From positions 62,938 to 75,852 of the forward strand of contig NWUY0300015871.1 of NCBI GenBank assembly GCA_004151065.3: 12,915 nucleotides of DNA, given 5' to 3'. Position 1 is the first letter of the stretch. The number at the start of each line of letters is the position of its first letter. Position numbers and translations under genes: made by a program. This DNA comes from Larix sibirica. Lineage: Eukaryota; Streptophyta; Pinopsida; Pinales; Pinaceae. Positions 8,200-12,915 of this stretch are shown here, one piece after another. Under the pieces are notes generated by a model. It searched no databases. It saw only the letters and a program-made list of their open reading frames with translations, and was not told where the DNA came from.

Positions 8200-8457
8200 A
8201 AAAAANTGACCCTCGACCGATTCCGAGTTTTAAAACATTGATCTAAATGTGGGTGCAAGATAACATGAGGGTCCCACTAATACTTGATGATAGTCACTTC
8301 ATAGTTTAGTCAATTTCGAAGTTAACTGTACCTCTTTGTAATTAACTCTTTCCCACCTTGATAATATTTCGTGGACATTTCTTAGTACCTTTTTGATAAT
8401 TTTTTTATTAGAGTGAAGGTAGTCTTACATATTTTTTTTGTTGGTCTATATTTCAAT
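8200..8457. other. Unassigned DNA
   Basis: AT-rich sequence with T runs and one ambiguous base (8206). No ORF or repeat structure that I can support. Confidence 0.5.
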
Positions 8458-8743
8458 CAATGCCCAGGTGAGAATCCCCCGCTCTCGGCGAGGTCTGATG
8501 GTTCTTGGTCTTTGGTTCTCTGCAGTACTTGCATGTATCTACATTGTTGCTTTGTTTCATTGCTCCATGTTGTTAGGTCTTAGACTTTGGATCTTTCTCA
8601 GCATAGGCTAGTTTTGCCTATATCCTGATTTTCCAAGAGCTACTTCGGTAGTCCCAATTTCTATTCTCACCAATGGACTTAGCGGTCCCATTGACCAATT
8701 TGTGGTCATTTGTTGGACATTAATAAAATTATCTTATCTTATC
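8458..8743 (+). mobile_element. Possible 3' tail of a non-LTR retrotransposon
   Basis: This block has a different texture from its AT-rich surroundings: TG- and C-rich, without ORFs, and ending in TTAATAAAA followed by three TTATC units (8729-8743). A non-coding 3' UTR ending in a short tandem repeat is typical of LINE-type elements. There is no reverse transcriptase, no polyA and no proven target duplication, so this is a weak call. Confidence 0.25.
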
Positions 8744-8796
8744 ATCTCTTGACTTCTCTATCCTCCCTTCATAATGAAATGATTTTTATTTCCTGT

Positions 8797-8907
8797 TAAT
8801 ATGATTTATATCTCCCTTGGTTTTAGAATATCTATATTTCACTTTATACCTTTTAACTTTTTAATTGACTTTTATATTTCTCCTTGATAATATGATTTAT
8901 ATCTCCC
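8797..8907. repeat. 20-bp direct repeat
   Basis: TAATATGATTTATATCTCCC occurs at 8797-8816 and again at 8888-8907. A shorter form (GATAATATGATTT) appears at 9243. It points to local duplication in the AT-rich DNA next to the SINE insertion. Confidence 0.8.
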
Positions 8908-8944
8908 ATTGATAATATGAGAATATACAATATTTAATTAACTT

Positions 8945-8967
8945 CTCTCTCTCTCTCTCTCTCTATA
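8945..8967. repeat. Target-site duplication, left copy: (CT)10ATA
   Basis: This 23-bp sequence is identical to the right flank of the SINE. It borders the A-rich 3' end of the element. Confidence 0.65.
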
Positions 8968-9201
8968 GTTTTTTCCAGGTAATTATCTTGGGGCAAACCC
9001 TCAAGCACTTCCCCTCATTTCAACGATTGTACCCAGGGTAAACCCTAGATTCTTCAGGGCACAAGGCCAAGTCAACAACAGGGCTCAAAAGCCATTACAA
9101 CAATATACTCATGAGCTCAACATGTCACTTTTGGGAATAGAACGTAGTTGGGGAGGATAACAATCCATCCTAAAATCACTCGGGCTAGACCCAATTGACA
9201 A
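8968..9201 (-). mobile_element. tRNA-type SINE inserted in a CT microsatellite
   Basis: On the minus strand this 234-bp unit starts TTGTCAATTGGG and has an RNA polymerase III A box TAGCCCGAGTG (9177-9187). A B box CGTTCTATTCC (9134-9144, 9 of 11 to consensus) lies 43 bp further on, the normal tRNA spacing. It ends in GGAAAAAAC. Both flanks are the identical 23-bp sequence (CT)10ATA, at 8945-8967 and 9202-9224, which fits a target-site duplication. SINEs code for no protein and move with LINE enzymes. I do not recognise the family. The microsatellite flanks make the duplication less decisive than usual. Confidence 0.65.
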
Positions 9202-9224
9202 CTCTCTCTCTCTCTCTCTCTATA
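9202..9224. repeat. Target-site duplication, right copy: (CT)10ATA
   Basis: This is the right-hand twin of the flank at 8945-8967 and continues into a short (TA)n run to 9230. It borders the 5' end of the SINE. Confidence 0.65.
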
Positions 9225-9230
9225 TATATA

Positions 9231-9654
9231 TTTTCAAGAGTTTGATAATATGATTTTTTTTGGCCTTATTCACTGTCGTGATGCTAGACTCTTCAAATGA
9301 TGGTCTATCATTGTCCCAAACTGTAAGATTCCTTTGACAACGACGTTTAACTTTTGTTGAAGGTTGCATCTTTTACTTGCCAAGCGACTTCTAGGAGATT
9401 CTAGCAGCAATAGGGTTGGCGGCTCTGAAAGAACAATGAGAAATAATCCCTTCCTGTCACAGAGTGTGAGACTGGTGGAGCACTACAAGTGTTTCCACCA
9501 TGATTTAGATGGCAGCCACCGTCACAACTTGGGAATGTATTGATTTACCCGATTCTAACTGCCCCATGTGGCCATTGACCTGGACGTCTTCTAATGTTTA
9601 TGAATATCACTTTAGACAACTATCAATGTGAGAAGTGTCCCTAAAAGAAACACT
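9231..9654. other. Unassigned DNA
   Basis: About 420 bp with no ORF of note, no clear repeat and no RNA gene. The last part may hold a very degenerate extension of the LTR-like repeat that begins at 9655 (TGTGG near 9567, GAATATC near 9602), but the similarity is too weak to call. Confidence 0.4.
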
Positions 9655-9798
9655 GATAAAATAATTATTAATATTAAATGTGATGATTACAAGTGAGAAA
9701 GATCTTTGTGTATAAATATAGTTCAAACAGTGTTTGCCATGAAGAGCCGTGCCTTTTAGATAGGTAGGCACTTTTGCAATATTACCTCTATTTTTATT
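9655..9798 (-). mobile_element. Second, truncated copy of the short LTR
   Basis: This 144-bp segment is an imperfect direct repeat of 9947-10089, offset by 292 bp. A few substitutions, a 2-bp indel and small insertions separate the copies; the block GCCTTTTAGATAGGTAGGCA is identical in both. The LTR ends present in the right copy are missing here. It could be the truncated 3' LTR of a very short (TRIM-like) element, or an unrelated insertion of the same family. Confidence 0.55.
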
Positions 9799-9805
9799 AC
9801 CTTTT

Positions 9806-9831
9806 AGAACTATTTGCTAGGAAATAGTTCT
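9806..9831. repeat. Hairpin between the LTR copies
   Basis: Perfect 10-bp arms AGAACTATTT and AAATAGTTCT flank a 6-base loop. An adjoining smaller stem (GTTCT/AGAAC) spans 9827-9839. It lies in the short internal region beside the primer-binding site, where a packaging or dimerisation structure would be expected; that role is inference. Confidence 0.7.
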
Positions 9832-9862
9832 CTCAGAACATCACCAAAAGTGCCCAAGAAGG

Positions 9863-9875
9863 GGCTCTGATACCA
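9863..9875 (-). promoter_or_regulatory. Primer-binding site, exact match to tRNA-iMet
   Basis: The minus strand reads TGGTATCAGAGCC, the canonical site complementary to the 3' end of initiator methionine tRNA used by many plant LTR retrotransposons. One base separates it from the CACA end of the LTR, the usual arrangement. Confidence 0.8.
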
Positions 9876-9876
9876 A

Positions 9877-10109
9877 TGTGGTGAACCAAACGGCTTCATC
9901 AACCGAATATCCAAAATAAATAGGATAAGGTAAAGATATCCATAAGGATAAAATAATGATTAATATTAAATGTGATGATTACAAGAAAGAGATCTCTGTG
10001 TATAAATACAATTTAAACTGTGTTTCCCATGAAGAGTTGTGCCTTTTAGATAGGTAGGCACTTTTGCAGATATTACCTTTATTTTTATTTAATGAGGCTT
10101 GTTGTCACA
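9877..10109 (-). mobile_element. Short LTR of a minus-strand element
   Basis: Read on the minus strand it runs from TGTGACAACAAG to GGTTCACCACA, with TGTG/CACA termini and a length of about 233 bp, next to an exact iMet primer-binding site. A TATA-like GTATTTATACACAG lies mid-LTR (about 10000-10013). The short LTR and the repeat on the other side of only about 65 bp of internal sequence resemble TRIM elements. No coding sequence is present, so the lineage cannot be told. The right end is set by motif only. Confidence 0.6.
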
Positions 10110-10560
10110 AAACGTTGTGGTCTCTGTGTTGGCAGAGGACTCTCAAACTTGATCATCAGACCTGTGAAACCTCAGAACTCTGCCCCAAAGTGTCACGTTG
10201 GGAAGGGTCCCCTCTCTTAAGGCTTCCTGGATCTATGGAGATCAAACCCAGACTAGCCATGGGAGGTGTCCCCAGTCCTACTTTCCTAGGTACTTGCCGG
10301 TGGAACCAACCTTCCCAAAATAGTGGCAGGACCACTTTTGAAAGGGAAACAAGGCACCTTTGAAAATTTAGCAAGTATGATATTTGGTACCGTAGTGGAT
10401 TTGCTTCTAAGGGGGAAAGATAAATAAGAATAGATGACAATCACCCAAGAACTGTTAAAACAAACAACACACTGATAAAGTGATATAAGCACAAAGCTAC
10501 TTGAAGGGAAACCAAGCACTTTTGGTACACCAATGAGGCCTAGACTTGGTTTTGAAAGTG
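10110..10560. other. Unassigned DNA with a possible tRNA-type SINE fragment
   Basis: The part at about 10180-10340 is more GC-rich than its surroundings. On the minus strand it holds a B-box-like GGTTTGATCTCC (10237-10248) and an A-box-like TAGGAAAGTAGG (10277-10288), 40 bp apart. Two overlapping open frames, 10064-10363 on plus and 10156-10440 on minus, share this stretch and show no domain, so I do not call either. No A-tail or target duplication was found. Confidence 0.25.
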
Positions 10561-10567
10561 GCTGTCT

Positions 10568-10800
10568 TAAAATTTAGCTGTAGCAAACAATGGATTAGCA
10601 TATATGGCAAGTCGGTAAAACGGTACCAAAAGGACTATGTGCTAAGCATAAAATTCCAGCTCTTATCTTGTCTAAGTACGGGATAATTTAAGCTTGGAAA
10701 ACACACCAAAATGAAACGTTAGCAAATATCTAAGAGCTGGAATTTGATTTGAGAGTAGCTTAGCACTAATATGGGCCTGCTGTAGCTAAAAGTCAGATCG
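10568..10800. repeat. Long imperfect inverted repeat (foldback)
   Basis: Perfect arms AAATTCCAGCTCTTA (10651-10665) and TAAGAGCTGGAATTT (10731-10745) are flanked outward by GTGCTAAGC (10639-10647) and GCTTAGCAC (10758-10766). Further out, TTAGCTGTAGCA (about 10571) faces TGCTGTAGCTAA (about 10780), with extra sequence in the left arm. A foldback element, MITE remnant or hairpin RNA locus are options. No target duplication was identified. Confidence 0.6.
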
Positions 10801-11062
10801 GCACTACTCAGAACAGCAGGCAAAACAAGCATGCATGGGGGTTTCTAAGTGCCCAAATGGATGAAAATGATCAATATAGACTAGTGCCTACTTTAAGGGG
10901 TTAATGGAGTCTAAGAACTAAGGATGTAAACAAGAAAAACATTCTTACAATAGCACAAAAAGCTACAGCCATGTAAACAGAGAGAAAATACCCATACACA
11001 CCACACATAATAGAGATAAAATAGTGAAATGTAAGTGACTAGTGAATTTTCCAACAGAGCTA
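10801..11062. other. Unassigned DNA
   Basis: AT-rich sequence with no supported feature. Confidence 0.5.
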
Positions 11063-11245
11063 AACTAGAAAGAGAGAACCTCTTGCCCAGTTATGGTGGT
11101 TGATGAAGTCGCCCACCCCTTCCTTGCAGCAAATTAGATTCTTCTCTGTCCGGAGAATCTCCTCTACCAGCTGGAGCGCACTTGTTTTCCACGAATCTCC
11201 AACCTGTAATGCAAGCACCGAGATTGGCGAGAGATAAACATGATG
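11063..11245 (-). other. Exon-like open stretch, unknown product
   Basis: One minus-strand frame is open for about 60 codons without an ATG and reads like protein (VGDSWKTSALQLVEEIL, GVGDFINHHNWARG). GC content is visibly higher than around it. Upstream, TTGCATTACAG before GTTGGAGATTC would serve as a 3' splice site. A TATA-like box lies on the same strand at 11591-11599. A different frame gives the ATG-started 62-residue ORF at 11279-11091, which is less protein-like. I recognise no domain; this could be an exon of a gene, a gene fragment in a transposon, or chance. Confidence 0.25.
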
Positions 11246-11279
11246 CCAAATGATTTAACACTACAAATTGAAATAACAT

Positions 11280-11590
11280 GCAAGTAGCAAAGAATGAGAA
11301 GCGAGAAAAATGATGAGAACAATCGAAATCAAACTCTCAAGCATAAAATCTCTTTAGTTGAGATGACCAAGGCACTTGAGGCACATTTGTTCTTCTCCAC
11401 CTACATGAAACACACCGTAAAAATCTCCCAAACTGATATAGCTGAGATTACATGAGTTGTACTGTTGTAGAGGATGGCAAGAGCAAGATTCAATCAATAA
11501 TACTCCCGGAAGTAGACAAGAAGAGCTCAAAAATCTAGTTTTGTTTTTCTGCGGTAATGGCCAAAAGTTCTTTACGAATTGTGACTCTCA
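11280..11590. other. Unassigned DNA, possible leader of a minus-strand transcript
   Basis: No ORF, repeat or RNA gene is evident. If the TATA-like site at 11591-11599 is used, this would be transcribed leftward as leader or intron toward the exon-like stretch. Confidence 0.3.
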
Positions 11591-11599
11591 CTTTTATAG
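11591..11599 (-). promoter_or_regulatory. TATA-like box
   Basis: The minus strand reads CTATAAAAG followed by TGAGAGTCAC, a canonical plant TATA sequence. Its partner is unknown; the only candidate downstream is the weak exon-like stretch at 11063-11245. Confidence 0.35.
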
Positions 11600-12180
11600 A
11601 GAAAGACTGAGCAAAATCCCTAGCCTTGAGAATTGATGGCTGGGAATAAAAGATGAGTTCACTAGATCAGTGGATGAAAGATTTTCTCATTTACATTTTT
11701 AATCAATAACTGGAAATGACTATCATGTGGAGGGGGGTGAATTACCTGCATGAGTCCAATTTCATTACAAAAATTTACAAGAGATAAGTTGTTTGCCTTC
11801 TTGGGGCCAGTAGGTGTAGATTTTCTAGAGATGACTACTCACTCTAGAAATCTCAGATCCCAACTCGGCCTTAAGTCTAAATAAGTCACATGCATATACC
11901 AAAACCCAAGTTCTCAATCCCAGAGAAAGTATCAGTAATACAATTACTTATAACTTGAAGCACATGAAATCTATCTACAACTCAACACATATAGCAGTCA
12001 CACATAAACAATAGGTCGCAATGTTTTCGGTCATAGACCTTCAAAAAACCCTTGCAGGAAAACCGGTGAGATGGAAGTAGCTTTTATAATCTTAAGCAAT
12101 TGCAATCAATACAATGGAGTAATCCAACATGGACTTATCTCTGAGCCACATAGACTCTAAGTTTTATCTGATGGAAGGCT
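11600..12180. other. Unassigned DNA
   Basis: No ORF of note. A purine run GGAGGGGGGTGAATTACC at 11729-11746 resembles a phrase common in plant repetitive DNA and could be a polypurine tract followed by a TG start, but no LTR end or partner was found. Confidence 0.35.
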
Positions 12181-12185
12181 GGGAG

Positions 12186-12702
12186 ATGCGCTTCTCTGGA
12201 TGACTGCGCCCTCACTCTGAATGAATGCACCCCTCAACTGAATGCGCCCCTTTGCTATGATTGTATCTGTATCTGAACTACTATCTGATTAGGGACTCTT
12301 TCCCTTCTACCTTAGGATCACTATCTCGGTGATGCCTACTCTCAGATCTAGTGGGATTTATCTTAGAGCTCGTCCTCCTCAAGGAAATGTGCTCCTATGC
12401 TCAGGAAATGCGCCCCTCACTGAATGATCAAACTCTGATCTCACAACAGATGGATCCGATCTGTCTTGGAAGCTGAATCTGCCTCCAGTGGATCCAACCT
12501 CAGCACCATATCAAGAAAGCTGGATCTATGCTCAGATCTGCGCCCCTCTCCTTAGGAATGCACCCTAGCTCAATCACTGATCTCTCTGTGTGTAGATGAA
12601 CTCATTGCACAGTAATACTACTCCTCAGTGCCTCAGATCAAGTGTGCCCTGATCTCTCTCAGATCTACCCACTCTCTCCCTCAGAAAATGCGCCCCTCTG
12701 CA
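12186..12702. repeat. Interspersed GC-rich motif, AATGCGCCCCTC type, in a CT-rich leader
   Basis: Close variants of AATGCGCCCCTC occur near 12186, 12204, 12224, 12241, 12385, 12406, 12537, 12557 and 12686, at irregular spacing. AGATCT, GATCTC and GGATCC words are scattered between them. On the minus strand the region is a purine-rich leader with GAGGGGCGCATT units. No ORF. It lies downstream of a TATA-like site on the minus strand, so it could be the R-U5 or leader region of an LTR element, or a decayed minisatellite. Confidence 0.6.
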
Positions 12703-12780
12703 TGCACTGATTTGCTCTCACTCTCTCTCTCTTCAATCTCTGAAGAAACTCTCGAGTAACCTTTTCTTGTGGCCCCTTGC

Positions 12781-12800
12781 CTCCTTTTATCTACTTATAG
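12781..12800 (-). promoter_or_regulatory. TATA-like promoter region
   Basis: The minus strand reads CTATAAGTAGATAAAAGG followed by AGGCAAGGGGCC, a context common in plant LTR promoters. A telo-box palindrome and a second hairpin lie just upstream. Transcription would run leftward through the GC-rich-motif leader. Confidence 0.4.
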
Positions 12801-12804
12801 GCTG

Positions 12805-12827
12805 ATTAGGGTTTCCAAAACCCTAAT
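12805..12827. repeat. Palindrome with telo-box motifs
   Basis: ATTAGGGTTT and AAACCCTAAT form a perfect 10-bp stem with a 3-base loop. AAACCCTAA is the plant telo-box, a promoter element known from translation-related genes; here it is present on both strands just upstream of a TATA-like site. Confidence 0.75.
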
Positions 12828-12832
12828 ATGAG

Positions 12833-12861
12833 TGCATGCAAAAATCCCGCTTTTGCATGCA
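12833..12861. repeat. Hairpin with GCATGC arms
   Basis: TGCATGCAAAA and TTTTGCATGCA form a perfect 11-bp stem with a 7-base loop. Further TGCAT words follow at 12873 and 12903. GCATGC resembles the RY element of plant promoters; whether it acts as one is inference. Confidence 0.75.
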
Positions 12862-12915
12862 AAATAACAATGTGCATTAAAAATTCTCGCAAGCAAACCT
12901 TTGCATGTGTTGTCC

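Noticed and set aside
10064-10440. Overlapping ORFs on both strands
   Set aside because: Neither has a domain; the shared GC-richer patch is better explained as repeat DNA.
11729-11746. Polypurine tract plus LTR start on the plus strand
   Set aside because: The motif is suggestive, but no LTR end, primer site or partner copy was found.

Overview
The window looks like repeat-rich intergenic DNA from a seed plant with a large genome. A gymnosperm is possible, but nothing here proves it. Evidence for a plant is a Ty3/gypsy integrase of plant type, tRNA-iMet primer-binding sites, LTR promoters with TATA boxes, a tRNA-type SINE, and low-GC non-coding DNA with CT, TTG and AT microsatellites. I find no intact host gene, rRNA, tRNA or CRISPR array. 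Two ambiguous bases (862 and 8206) suggest a draft assembly.

Layout. 1-690: no recognised content. 690-1081: candidate plus-strand LTR ending in a (GA)n tract. 1583-2514: a well-supported minus-strand LTR (TGTT...AACA, TATA near 1782-1796, a 50-bp tandem duplication and a hairpin in U3). It abuts a polypurine tract at 2515-2526. 2626-5340, minus: a large decayed reading frame of unknown function, with a conserved-looking N-terminal part, three 16-residue repeats, a basic/coiled-coil part and a separate C-terminal block. 6054-7310, minus: a Ty3/gypsy integrase with its HHCC finger, DD35E spacing and GPY motif recognisable, all in one frame but with nine stops. 7480-7491: a near-match to the tRNA-iMet primer-binding site in the same orientation. 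7493-8045: a strongly G-poor tract. 8081-8193: duplicated AT palindromes. 8458-8743: a possible non-LTR element tail. 8968-9201: a SINE inserted into a CT microsatellite with 23-bp flanking duplications. 9655-10109: an LTR-like repeat pair with an exact iMet primer-binding site. 10237-10288: possible second SINE. 10568-10800: inverted repeat. 11063-11245: an exon-like stretch. 12186-12915: a candidate minus-strand promoter and leader with a repeated GC-rich motif.

How it fits together. The simplest reading of 1583-7491 is one old minus-strand Ty3/gypsy element that has lost gag, protease, reverse transcriptase and RNase H. It keeps integrase, then a long extra ORF in the position used by env-like or additional ORFs, then the polypurine tract and 3' LTR. 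I cannot match the 3' LTR to the sequence beside the primer-binding site, so two nested elements are also possible. Premature stops in both decayed genes are mostly TAG, the pattern expected if methylated CHG cytosines decayed. The right-hand part is a mosaic of short elements and unassigned DNA.
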